Below are positions 1 to 6,458 of a DNA stretch of 64,000 bases, piece after piece; position 1 is the stretch's first letter, and each line of letters starts with the position of its first letter. The DNA lies in NCBI GenBank assembly GCA_016192135.1, contig JACPUR010000004.1, positions 81,311-145,310 of the forward strand, written 5' to 3'. The DNA is from Candidatus Tectomicrobia bacterium (lineage in GTDB: Bacteria > UBA8248). A model generated the notes under the pieces. That model saw only the letters and a program-made list of their open reading frames with translations. It did no database searches and was not told the origin of the DNA. Position numbers and translations under genes: made by a program.

Positions 1-707
1 CAAAAGAGCGCAATCCGCACCGCGCGGTAGAAGAGCTTCTGGTCGAGCCGGTCCCGCAGGCGGATGCCCGCCCACAGCCCGGCGAAGATGGGGACGAGCA
101 GGAGACCGGCCCATTGGAGGAGCGGCCAGGTGAAGGCGCCCTGCTGCGCGAGCGAGGAGAGGAGCACCCCCGAGACGACGGTGTTGAACGCGTTCATCAG
201 GAAGATGAACACCTCCTTCGGCCAGGTGAACATCGAGAAGTACACGATGCTCACCGGCCCCGGCACGCTCGCCACCCCGGTCATGAAGCCGGCCAGCGCC
301 CCCAGCGCGCCCCCCACGCCCCAGCGCGAGGCGCGCGAGAGACCCTCGGCGGGCGGGAAGAAGCGCCGCGAGGCCAGATAGAAGTACACCGCCAGCCCCA
401 TCAGCAGGCGGATGAGCTCGGGGTCCGCCCAGCGGAGCACGTAGACGCCGACCGGCACCGCCGCGATGCCCGCCGCGATGAAGGGGACGATCTCCCTCAG
501 GTGGCGCCACTGGCGCCAGTCGTACTGGGCGTTGGCCCAGTTCGTGAGGAACACGGGGATGGACATGATGATGACGGCTTCGCGCGGGCTGAGGAAGATG
601 GAGAGGAAGGGCACCCCGATCAGCGGGAGCGCGAAGCCGATGATGCCCTTGATCATCCCGGCGGCGAAGAGGACCAGCGCCGCCAGGGCCGCCTGCCACT
701 CGGTCAC
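1..707 (-). CDS. TauE/SafE-family membrane permease (C-terminus cut by window edge)
   Basis: Multi-spanning inner-membrane protein of the sulfite-exporter TauE/SafE family, which moves small anions such as sulfonates and sulfite. About 235 residues are visible, beginning with GTG at 707, which directly abuts the stop codon (708-710) of the DehI gene, so the two are almost certainly co-translated. The N-terminal segment has the family's GMIKGIIGFALP stretch, and a second repeat-like half (GALAGFMTGVASVPGP) starts near residue 135; this internal duplication is typical of the family. The substrate is not visible. Its position behind a haloacid dehalogenase homologue suggests a role with haloacids or their products, which is inference. 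The C-terminus lies outside the window. Confidence 0.85.
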   Translation of the reverse strand, partial: MTEWQAALAALVLFAAGMIKGIIGFALPLIGVPFLSIFLSPREAVIIMSIPVFLTNWANAQYDWRQWRHLREIVPFIAAGIAAVPVGVYVLRWADPELIRLLMGLAVYFYLASRRFFPPAEGLSRASRWGVGGALGALAGFMTGVASVPGPVSIVYFSMFTWPKEVFIFLMNAFNTVVSGVLLSSLAQQGAFTWPLLQWAGLLLVPIFAGLWAGIRLRDRLDQKLFYRAVRIALF

Positions 708-1595
708 TCACTCCCCCTCGAAGGGCTTGCGCCGCGCCTTGCCCTCCCCGGCGAGGGCGGCCTTCAGGAGCACGAGGGCGCCGTGCGTGCGGGGGACGAG
801 GTGGATGAGCGCGTCCAGCCCGCGGTCGATGGCGTCCGCTTCCGAATCGCCCAGCCCCAGCGCGCGCACCCGCCCGCGGTCCAGCGCGACCGGGTGGGGG
901 AACTCCTGGGCCGCCGCGGCCGCGGCCCCCTGGGCGAGGCTGACGGTGATCTCGAAGCCCTTCTTCCGGCTCTCCTCCCGGACGAAGGCCCAGGCCATCT
1001 CCAGGTACTCCGGATGGCTCCCCAGCGCGCGCCAGGCGGCGTCGACCGCCCCGCCCGGGGAGAGGCGGCGGATCTCGTCGAAGACCGCCCGCGCCCGGCC
1101 CTCGGCCCGCCCGGGGTCCGCGAGCCGGAGCGGCCGCATCGAGCGCGGCGGGCCCTGGGGGAGGGGGTCGAGGTCCCCCGCGTGGCCCGGCTTCACCCCG
1201 CCCATCCGGACCCCGTTGAGCGCCCCCTTGAGCGCCGCGGCGAGGATGAGGATTTTCGGGCTGGCGTAGTTGCAGGCGTCGAGGACGCCGTCGATCTCCG
1301 CGATGCGCTCCCCGGAATAGCCCAGTTCCTCGAGCGCCTCGGCGTGCTCGGGCACGTCGGGGGGCATGGGGGGGGCCATCCGCATCCGCAGGCTGTCGGC
1401 GCAGCGCTCGAAGTAGGCGATGGAGGCGTTCGGCCTCAGGGCCTCCCAGGCGGCCGCGAGGTAGCCCTCGTGGGCGGCCAGGGCCGGGAAGAGCAGGCCC
1501 GCGTCGGTCACCCGCAGGATTCGGCGGGCGTCCTCCAGGATTTCGGAGGCGCGCCCGGTGGCGCCGGAAACCTGGGCGAGCGGGGCTTCGTCCAT
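708..1595 (-). CDS. DehI-family 2-haloacid dehalogenase homologue
   Basis: 295-residue cytoplasmic protein resembling group I haloacid dehalogenases (DehI, 'halocarboxylic acid dehydrogenase DehI'), which hydrolyse both enantiomers of 2-haloacids without a covalent ester intermediate. The two pseudo-repeats of the fold are visible: residues about 30-130 and 165-290. The segment ACNYASPKILILAAAL aligns with the FNYGNPK region of DehI, keeping the active-site Asn (N109 here). GGAVDAAWRALGSHP aligns with the segment holding the catalytic Asp (D185 here). ATG at 1595 follows GAGGAAGG. The stop directly abuts the GTG of the TauE/SafE permease. Family assignment comes from remembered alignment, so substrate specificity is open. 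Confidence 0.8.
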   Translation of the reverse strand: MDEAPLAQVSGATGRASEILEDARRILRVTDAGLLFPALAAHEGYLAAAWEALRPNASIAYFERCADSLRMRMAPPMPPDVPEHAEALEELGYSGERIAEIDGVLDACNYASPKILILAAALKGALNGVRMGGVKPGHAGDLDPLPQGPPRSMRPLRLADPGRAEGRARAVFDEIRRLSPGGAVDAAWRALGSHPEYLEMAWAFVREESRKKGFEITVSLAQGAAAAAAQEFPHPVALDRGRVRALGLGDSEADAIDRGLDALIHLVPRTHGALVLLKAALAGEGKARRKPFEGE

Positions 1596-1716
1596 GGATA
1601 CCTTCCTCGGCCTCGGCGACGGGAAAAAGCGCGCGCGCGTTCAGTTTTCCGAGTATAGGCCCCCCTCCCCGGCGCCACAACCCCGCAGGGGCAATGTCCT
1701 AATTTGTAGCGCGCCC

Positions 1717-1837
1717 TGTCATTCCGAGGGAGCCCGCCCAGGCGGCTCGCCGCCTGGGGACCCGAAGAGAGGGCGACCGAGGAATCTGCTTTTTCTTTGA
1801 AAGTAAAAGCAGATTCCTCGCTGCGCTCGGAATGACA
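1717..1837. repeat. MITE-like intergenic inverted-repeat element
   Basis: A 121-bp element bounded by TGTCATTCCGAG (1717-1728) and its exact complement CTCGGAATGACA (1826-1837). Inside it are a stem built on CCAGGCGG/CCGCCTGG (1738-1757) and a second 16-bp perfect inverted pair, CGAGGAATCTGCTTTT at 1778-1793 with its complement at 1805-1820. The whole sequence folds into nested hairpins and codes for nothing. The inner CCAGGCGG stem recurs in inverted orientation at 60624-60643. Repeats with these TGTCATTCCGAG ends are scattered in many bacterial genomes; no transposase is present here. Confidence 0.75.
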
Positions 1838-1878
1838 TCAGAACCGTCAAACTACCGCCCGCAGCCGCCCCGCGGGGG

Positions 1879-1907
1879 TTGACGGGAGGGGTGGGCCCCC
1901 TTATACT
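1879..1907 (+). promoter_or_regulatory. Sigma-70 promoter of the MarR/permease operon
   Basis: TTGACG at 1879-1884 and TATACT at 1902-1907 are separated by exactly 17 bp. Transcription would start near 1914, about 40 bases before the ATG at 1954. Confidence 0.65.
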
Positions 1908-1918
1908 TGAACTGGTCA

Positions 1919-1940
1919 AATATTTCCGGCCCGAAATATT
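1919..1940. promoter_or_regulatory. Candidate operator for the MarR-type regulator
   Basis: Perfect inverted repeat AATATTTC (1919-1926) and GAAATATT (1933-1940) with a 6-bp spacer. It lies just downstream of the predicted transcription start and upstream of the ribosome binding site, where a bound MarR dimer would block transcription. Autoregulation is inferred. Confidence 0.55.
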
Positions 1941-1953
1941 CGGAGGTTCAAGC

Positions 1954-2499
1954 ATGGCGGGGAGCAAAGGCAACGGGAAAGGAAAGGCCGCCCTGGCGGA
2001 GCGGGACGCCCTGGGCATGCGCCTGAAGAGCGCCCTGGATCTCCTCGCCGACCGGCGCCGGCCCGCCGACCGCGACGCCATCTGCTGCCGCGAGCTGACC
2101 TACAACCAGTGGGCGCTCCTGCGCCTCATCTGCGAGGAGGGCGGGGGCGGGGGGCTCCCCATGGGGATCATCGCCCAGCGCCTGGGGGTCACCCCCGGCG
2201 GGGCCACCCGCTGCGCCGAGCCCCTCGTCGAGCGCGGCCTCCTCGAGCGCCGGATGCGCCCCGGCGACCGGCGGGTGTGCTGCCTCATGCCCACCCCCCG
2301 GGGCATCGCCCTCCGCCACGAGATCACGGCCGAGTGCGCCGAGCGGGAGCGCGCCCTGCTCTCGCGCCTCCCGGCGGAGGACCGGGAGCCCATCGTCTGG
2401 GCGATCGAGCGGCTGGCCCAGGAGGCGGACACCCTCTTCGCCCCCGCCGGCCCCTGCTGCCTGCCCGAATCCCCCGCCCCCGTGGAAGAAGCGGAGTAA
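1954..2499 (+). CDS. MarR-family regulator with three vicinal cysteine pairs
   Basis: 181-residue winged-helix regulator. ATG at 1954 is chosen because GGAGG at 1942-1946 sits 7 bases upstream. Residues about 68-120 give the MarR DNA-binding region (IIAQRLGVTPGGATRCAEPLVERGLLERR, then a charged wing and LMPTPRGIAL). It has three adjacent Cys-Cys pairs, C44-C45, C109-C110 and C168-C169, plus C60, C87 and C128, which is very unusual for MarR. Vicinal thiols bind trivalent arsenic and similar soft metalloids, and the next gene is an ArsP-like permease, so metalloid or organo-arsenical sensing is a reasonable inference. It is preceded by a sigma-70 promoter and an inverted repeat likely to be its operator. 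Confidence 0.85.
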   Translation: MAGSKGNGKGKAALAERDALGMRLKSALDLLADRRRPADRDAICCRELTYNQWALLRLICEEGGGGGLPMGIIAQRLGVTPGGATRCAEPLVERGLLERRMRPGDRRVCCLMPTPRGIALRHEITAECAERERALLSRLPAEDREPIVWAIERLAQEADTLFAPAGPCCLPESPAPVEEAE

Positions 2500-2508
2500 G
2501 GAGCGCCC

Positions 2509-3723
2509 ATGCCCGCCCGCGAGTCCCTGCCCCTGCTTCGCGCCGAAACCACAGAGGCACGCAAGGCTCCCCGGGAGGATGCTTGTGGCACGCCTGCGGG
2601 CAGGGGCGTATTGCAATACGCCCCTGCGGCCAGCCGCTGGACACGCATCGGGGCCGCCCCCGGCCGCCCGCGCGCCTGGCTGGCGCTCGCCCTCCTCGCG
2701 GGCGCCGGGCTCTTCGGCCTGGGGCTCGGGATGGGGCTGACGCCCGGAAGGATGGCGGGCGAGGCCCTGCGCAACCTCCTCTTCGCCGCCGACGCTTTTT
2801 GGAAAATCCTCCCCTACTTCGCCGCGAGCGTGCTCATCTCCGCCTGGGCGACGACCTCCGGTCTGGCGGAGCGCGTCCAGATCCTCTTCCGGCGCGGGGA
2901 GGTCCCCGCCATCCTGGGGGCGGCCGCCGTGGGCGCCGTGGTGCCCCTCTGCTCGTGCGGGGTCATCCCGGCCATCGCGGCCCTGCTCGCGGGGGGCGTC
3001 CCCCTGGGGCCCGTCATGGCCTTCTGGATCAGCGCCCCCGTCATGAGCCCCGAGAAGTTCACCCTGATGGCCGGGGTGCTCGGCCTCCCCTACGCCCTGA
3101 TGAACCTGGCCTCGGCCGTGGCCATCGGCGCGGGGGCGGGCCTCGCGGCCCGGTTCGCCGTCCGCCGGGGCCTCCTCGCCGGCCAGATCAAGCCCCTGGG
3201 CGGCGCGGGCGCCTGCTGCGGCGCCGCCTCCCCTTCTCCCCCTGATCAAGGTGCGGCCAGCGCAGGGGCGTATCGCAATACGCCCCTACAAGGCGGGCCG
3301 GGCGGCATGGCCCCCGCCCTCTCCCCCTTCGTCCGCCAAGCCGCCGCGTCCGCCCTCTTCCTCGGGAAGTGGCTGGCCCTGGCCTTCCTCCTCGAGGCCC
3401 TGACCACCCACTACGTGGACCCGGCCTGGATCCAGGCCCTCCTGGGCGGGTCGAGCCCCTGGAGCATCCCCCTGGCCACCGCCGTGGGCATCCCCCTCTA
3501 CGTCTCGGGCGTGGCCGCCATCCCCATCGTGGGCGGCCTCCTCGAGGGGGGCATGAGCCCGGGCGCCGCCATGGCCTTCCTCGTCGCCGGGCCCGTCACC
3601 ACCGTCTGCGCCGTGGGCGCCGTCCTGGCCCTGGTGCGCGGGCGCGCCTTCGCCCTCTACCTGGGCTCGGGCATCCTGGGCTCCCTCGCGGCGGGGTACG
3701 CCTTCCAGTGGATGATGGGGTAG
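2509..3723 (+). CDS. ArsP-like permease (PF03773/DUF318 type) with palindrome-derived insertions
   Basis: 404-residue inner-membrane permease. It keeps the family motif LCSCG (148-151) followed by a second helix ending SAPVMSP, and the mirrored motif PVTTVCAV in the second half. Close relatives include ArsP, an exporter of trivalent organo-arsenicals; the substrate here is inferred from this and from the Cys-rich regulator 9 bp upstream. ATG at 2509 follows AAGGAG. The central cytoplasmic loop contains a Cys pair (C236-C237). Two stretches look like inserted repeat DNA read as protein: residues about 31-40 (palindrome 2601-2626) and 252-261 (palindrome 3264-3287). The N-terminal ~55 residues may therefore be dispensable extension. 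Confidence 0.8.
   Translation: MPARESLPLLRAETTEARKAPREDACGTPAGRGVLQYAPAASRWTRIGAAPGRPRAWLALALLAGAGLFGLGLGMGLTPGRMAGEALRNLLFAADAFWKILPYFAASVLISAWATTSGLAERVQILFRRGEVPAILGAAAVGAVVPLCSCGVIPAIAALLAGGVPLGPVMAFWISAPVMSPEKFTLMAGVLGLPYALMNLASAVAIGAGAGLAARFAVRRGLLAGQIKPLGGAGACCGAASPSPPDQGAASAGAYRNTPLQGGPGGMAPALSPFVRQAAASALFLGKWLALAFLLEALTTHYVDPAWIQALLGGSSPWSIPLATAVGIPLYVSGVAAIPIVGGLLEGGMSPGAAMAFLVAGPVTTVCAVGAVLALVRGRAFALYLGSGILGSLAAGYAFQWMMG
2601..2626. repeat. Family-A palindrome inside permease gene (copy 1)
   Basis: Perfect 26-bp palindrome; the left half is CAGGGGCGTATTG and the right half its exact complement. It is read in frame within the N-terminal extension of the permease. Confidence 0.85.
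3264..3287. repeat. Family-A palindrome inside permease gene (copy 2)
   Basis: 24-bp near-perfect palindrome with arms AGGGGCGTAT and ATACGCCCCT and one mismatched core pair. It is almost identical to the copy at 2601 and lies in the cytoplasmic loop coding region, in frame. The flank GCGGCCAGC also recurs, on the opposite side, at the 2601 copy. Confidence 0.85.
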
Positions 3724-3846
3724 GGATTGTCCTTAGCTGAATGATATGATAGAGGCGAGATTTTATAGAGACATGCGCGGGGAAGAAATCCGAAAATCGT
3801 CGCAATGCGGTGAGATGCATTCCCTTTCCGACAGAGTGGAAGGACA

Positions 3847-4494
3847 ATGAAAACTTCTCAGTGTACCTATTACATGGTCCGTCCCATGGATCAAAGCCCG
3901 ACTGTGCTAGAACTATTCTTTTCAAAGAGCGTAGTTGCCGTGGGCTGGAGCCGCGTGAATTTCAGTCAATATGACGATCTTGAAAAGTTGATAGGTAAAG
4001 TTCAGGGCGAATATCGCCATGATGCGAGTTATGACCCTAGAGTTGTGGGAAGAAAAAAGGAAGAGGTGAAAAGATTCAAAAGCATCAAGAAGGGCGACAA
4101 AATTGTTGTTCCATGCCCTGAATACATTGCAATTGCCACCGCAGGCTCTGCCGAAATCTATGACGATAAAGCGGGTGAACAATTCGACCTGGCGAACCAA
4201 CGGCTTGTTAAGTACGTGCGACGAAAGAATGGCCAGATTAAAGAATATCCCCGTTCAGGATTAACCGAGAATTTTCTGAAGCGGTTGAATGTGCGCGGTT
4301 CCACATGCCGGGACCTCAACGATTTCCGAGATGAAATTCTTGGGTTGCTGAGTGGGAAGGATGCGCCGCCACCTTCGATTGAGGAAGAATTGGACGCTTT
4401 GGCTAGAGAAATTCCCCAGGAAGAATGGGATAAGCTTCCGAGGGACTTGAGCACCAATCTGGATCATTATCTGTATGGCACTGCCAAGAAATGA
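3847..4494 (+). CDS. PUA/EVE-like domain protein with antitoxin-like C-terminal tail
   Basis: 215 residues, clearly AT-richer in codon use than its neighbours, so probably transferred. Residues about 8-130 resemble the small beta-barrel domain found at the N-terminus of some Mrr-type restriction proteins and in the PUA/EVE superfamily: a start of the type YYMVRP, then VVAVGWS (29-35), then KGDKIVVPCPEYIAIATAG (82-100). Such domains bind modified bases or nucleotides. The C-terminal 45 residues are charged and end in DKLPRDLSTNLDHYLYG (195-211), a tail I recall from small proteins encoded just before PIN toxins. Its stop overlaps the ATG of the PIN gene (ATGA, 4491-4494). An antitoxin or sensor role is inference; catalytic motifs are not seen. 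Confidence 0.6.
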   Translation: MKTSQCTYYMVRPMDQSPTVLELFFSKSVVAVGWSRVNFSQYDDLEKLIGKVQGEYRHDASYDPRVVGRKKEEVKRFKSIKKGDKIVVPCPEYIAIATAGSAEIYDDKAGEQFDLANQRLVKYVRRKNGQIKEYPRSGLTENFLKRLNVRGSTCRDLNDFRDEILGLLSGKDAPPPSIEEELDALAREIPQEEWDKLPRDLSTNLDHYLYGTAKK

Positions 4495-4907
4495 AGATGG
4501 TTTTTGCGGACTCCTTCTACTGGATTGCCCGCGTCCACCCGAGGGATCAAGGGCATGAAGCTGCGAAAAAGGCGAGGGAGGATTTGGGCGAAGTTCAAAT
4601 TGTGACGACGGACGAAGTGCTTGTCGAATTTCTAAATGCCCTTTCTTCCAAAGGAGAATATCTTCGAAGGCAGGCGGTGAAAATGGTTCAAACTATTCTG
4701 AAAGACCCTGATGTAGTGGTCGTTCCCCAGTCGAGGGATTCATTCATGAACGGACTGGAGCTTTTCAAGAATCGGCCGGACAAGGAATATAGCCTGACCG
4801 ACTGCATTTCGATGAGTGTCATGTGGAAAGAAGGGCTGCTGGAAATCCTTACGGGCGACCATCACTTTGAGCAGGAAGGTTTTACGGTACTGATAAGAAA
4901 AGTCTGA
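4491..4907 (+). CDS. PIN-domain ribonuclease, probable toxin
   Basis: 138-residue PIN-domain protein with the full acidic quartet of active enzymes: D7 (MVFADSFYW), E42 (TTDEVLVEFLN), D104 (YSLTDCISM) and D123 (ILTGDHHFEQEGF). VapC-like proteins of this size cut specific RNAs using Mg2+ or Mn2+. The start overlaps the upstream stop by 4 bp, the usual coupling of antitoxin then toxin. Codon use is AT-rich like its partner. The upstream partner is far larger than a normal VapB antitoxin, so the pair is not a standard VapBC module. Confidence 0.8.
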   Translation: MKMVFADSFYWIARVHPRDQGHEAAKKAREDLGEVQIVTTDEVLVEFLNALSSKGEYLRRQAVKMVQTILKDPDVVVVPQSRDSFMNGLELFKNRPDKEYSLTDCISMSVMWKEGLLEILTGDHHFEQEGFTVLIRKV

Positions 4908-4969
4908 AACTTGGCTCTTCTCTGTCCCCTTTTCCCCTCACTCCCTCTGGAGAGGGGGAATTTGGTGCC

Positions 4970-5262
4970 CCCCAAGAAATTCCCCCCAGCCATGAACGTG
5001 CGCGAAAATGGACGAAATTGCGGTAGCGGCCCTCACCGCCCCGGGGCGTACATTGGCCCGGACGGAGCCGCGCCCCCGCCGGGCGCGCCCGGCGCGCGCC
5101 CCGGCTGCCCGGCTGGAGGGAGGCGCCCGGGGAGGAGGATAGGGGGGAGTAACGCTTAGTAACGCGAAGCAACGGGAAAAGAGGGTCAAAAGAGGGGGGG
5201 GGAGGATGGCCGGCCGCCGGAGCGGCCGTCGCGGATATTGAGGGAAATTGAGGGAAAAAAGC
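4970..5262 (-). repeat. Long dispersed non-coding repeat D, copy 1 (inverted relative to copy 2)
   Basis: This gene-free stretch shares ordered conserved blocks with 41874-42186 when read on the minus strand. Block i (5226-5261) has CCCTCAATTT then CCCTCAATATCCGCGACGG. Block ii (5146-5166) has CGTTACTAAGCGTTACTCC. Block iii (about 4975-5054) has GCCGCTACCGCAATTTCGTCC followed by TTTTCGCGC and GTTCATG. No credible protein is coded across the whole element. The remainder of the gap (4908-4969) holds a CCCTC/GAGGG hairpin (4941-4963) and nothing else I can name. Confidence 0.75.
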
Positions 5263-5298
5263 CGTCTAAAGAGGGGTCCGGCGGCCGGGGGCTTTGGG

Positions 5299-5433
5299 TC
5301 AGCCCTCCCGCTTCTCCCGAAGCTTGCTGGGGAGCTTCCCGGGCTTGAGGGGACCCCAGACGCGGCTGAAGTAGGTGTCGGCCAGCTGGAGGGCGCCGGG
5401 GCAGTAGGCGCAGCCGGGGTCCTCGCAGGCCAC
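5299..5433 (-). CDS. Possible 44-residue Cys-containing protein coupled to OsmC
   Basis: Small open frame starting with GTG at 5433, 7 bp after the OsmC stop, and ending at 5299. The product begins VACEDPGCAYCPGALQLADT and ends in a basic tail (KLPSKLREKREG). Codon use looks coding, with GC-rich third positions, and three Cys (C3, C8, C11) are clustered like a metal site. No good ribosome binding site is visible, so translation would rely on coupling to the upstream gene. I do not recognise a family. Confidence 0.4.
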   Translation of the reverse strand: MACEDPGCAYCPGALQLADTYFSRVWGPLKPGKLPSKLREKREG

Positions 5434-5440
5434 GGGAGGC

Positions 5441-5902
5441 TCAGGCGGCGGGGGCGGAGGCGCCCGGGGTGAGGAGGAGGATCATGGCCTCGACCCGCAC
5501 GCGGGAGACGATGGAGTGGGTGACGAGGCAGTCCTTCTCGGCGAAGGAGAGGATCTCCTGGGCGAGGGCGCGGTCGCCGTCCGGGGGCAGGGCGACGCGG
5601 GCCTTGATGAGGATCTCGGTGAAGAGGAACTCACCCTCGGGGCGGGCGAGGGTGCCCTCGGCCTCGGCCTCGAAGGCCTGGAACTTGAGGCCCCGGTGGT
5701 AGGCGGTGCCGAGGAAGGTCATCATGAAGCAGCTGGCCTGGGCGGCGACGAAGAGGTCCTCGGGGCTCCAGACGCCCTCGTGGCCCTTGAACTCGGGCGG
5801 GGTGGCGACCCGGATGGCGGGCTTGCCCCCGGCGCTGAGAAAGCCCTGGCGCTCGGACTCCCAGATGACCCCCACCTTGTAGCGGTATTCCTTCGGACGC
5901 AT
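5441..5902 (-). CDS. OsmC/Ohr-family thiol peroxidase-like protein
   Basis: 153-residue OsmC-fold protein. The two redox cysteines are in place: C58 in AAQASCFMMTFL at the start of the long central helix, and C125 in EKDCLVTHSI. In OsmC/Ohr these reduce organic hydroperoxides. ATG at 5902 (MRPKEYRYKVGV) is preferred over the in-frame upstream codon at 5941 because it begins at the conserved first strand and follows AAGGTG. The SPEDLFVAAQASC stretch is typical of general OsmC-like proteins, so the physiological substrate is uncertain. A tiny Cys-containing frame follows 7 bp downstream. Confidence 0.85.
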   Translation of the reverse strand: MRPKEYRYKVGVIWESERQGFLSAGGKPAIRVATPPEFKGHEGVWSPEDLFVAAQASCFMMTFLGTAYHRGLKFQAFEAEAEGTLARPEGEFLFTEILIKARVALPPDGDRALAQEILSFAEKDCLVTHSIVSRVRVEAMILLLTPGASAPAA

Positions 5903-6117
5903 TTGCACCTTCCCACCTCCCCGTCGCGGCAGGGCCCGCACCCGGCGCCGGGCCCTTCCAGACCATATCTTCCAAAATCCGTGCCCTTGGATAAGATGAT
6001 TGTTTTTAAATGACTTATGAATTCAGCGCCCCTTCGCGGCGGGCATTTGGGCCACGGGAGGGGCATTCCGCCCCACCGGGGGGTGCCCGGGAGGCCGGAA
6101 AGGGTGTATATTGGATT

Positions 6118-6133
6118 CGGATTTTTAAATCCG
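6118..6133. promoter_or_regulatory. Inverted repeat upstream of the tandem Cys4 genes
   Basis: CGGATTT (6118-6124) and AAATCCG (6127-6133) with a 2-bp spacer, immediately downstream of an AT-rich TATATT (6107-6112) and 31 bases before the start at 6165. It is a possible operator or hairpin; no matching -35 is clear. Confidence 0.35.
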
Positions 6134-6164
6134 GTTTATGGCGCGCGCCGCGGGAGGAATCCCT

Positions 6165-6443
6165 ATGGAATGGCTGGTGATGGGCCTCATTCTTTTCTTG
6201 GTGGCGTTCTCGATCTACTACCCGCAGCTTCCCTACGCGGCCTCGGTGTACGGCCGCTTCCGCCGCCCCCGCCGGCTCGTCTGCCCCGCGACGGGAGAGC
6301 GCGTCCCGGTGCAGATCGACGCGGCGCGCGCGGCGCGCAAGGTGATCTTCTCGGGCGCGCCCGAGCTCCGGGTGAAGGACTGCGCCCGGTGGTGGAACGG
6401 GGAGAAGGACTGCAGGCGGGAGTGCATCGGCCGCCTGCTCTGA
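6165..6443 (+). CDS. Small membrane-anchored Cys4 protein, paralogue 1
   Basis: 92 residues; ATG at 6165 follows GGGAGGA at 6152-6158. One N-terminal membrane helix (residues about 4-25) is followed by a cytoplasmic or periplasmic domain with four cysteines: C40 (VCPATGE), C73 (KDCARW), C83 and C87 (KDCRREC). The protein aligns over its whole length with the next gene: both share YGRFR, a CP-x-TGE turn, a DA-x-RAAR segment, PE-x-R-x-x-DC-x-RW and C-x-x-REC or CRREC endings. The four conserved cysteines suggest one bound metal ion, perhaps zinc or an iron-sulfur cluster. I recognise no named family. Confidence 0.7.
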   Translation: MEWLVMGLILFLVAFSIYYPQLPYAASVYGRFRRPRRLVCPATGERVPVQIDAARAARKVIFSGAPELRVKDCARWWNGEKDCRRECIGRLL

Positions 6444-6458
6444 CGAGGGAGGCCCGTC

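Noticed and set aside
114-1658. A 514-codon plus-strand frame over the left-edge genes
   Set aside because: Antisense to the TauE/SafE and DehI genes, which have family motifs.
3724-3846. Promoter TTGTCC/TATGAT ahead of the PUA-like gene
   Set aside because: Spacing is only 12 bp, too short for sigma-70, so I did not list it.
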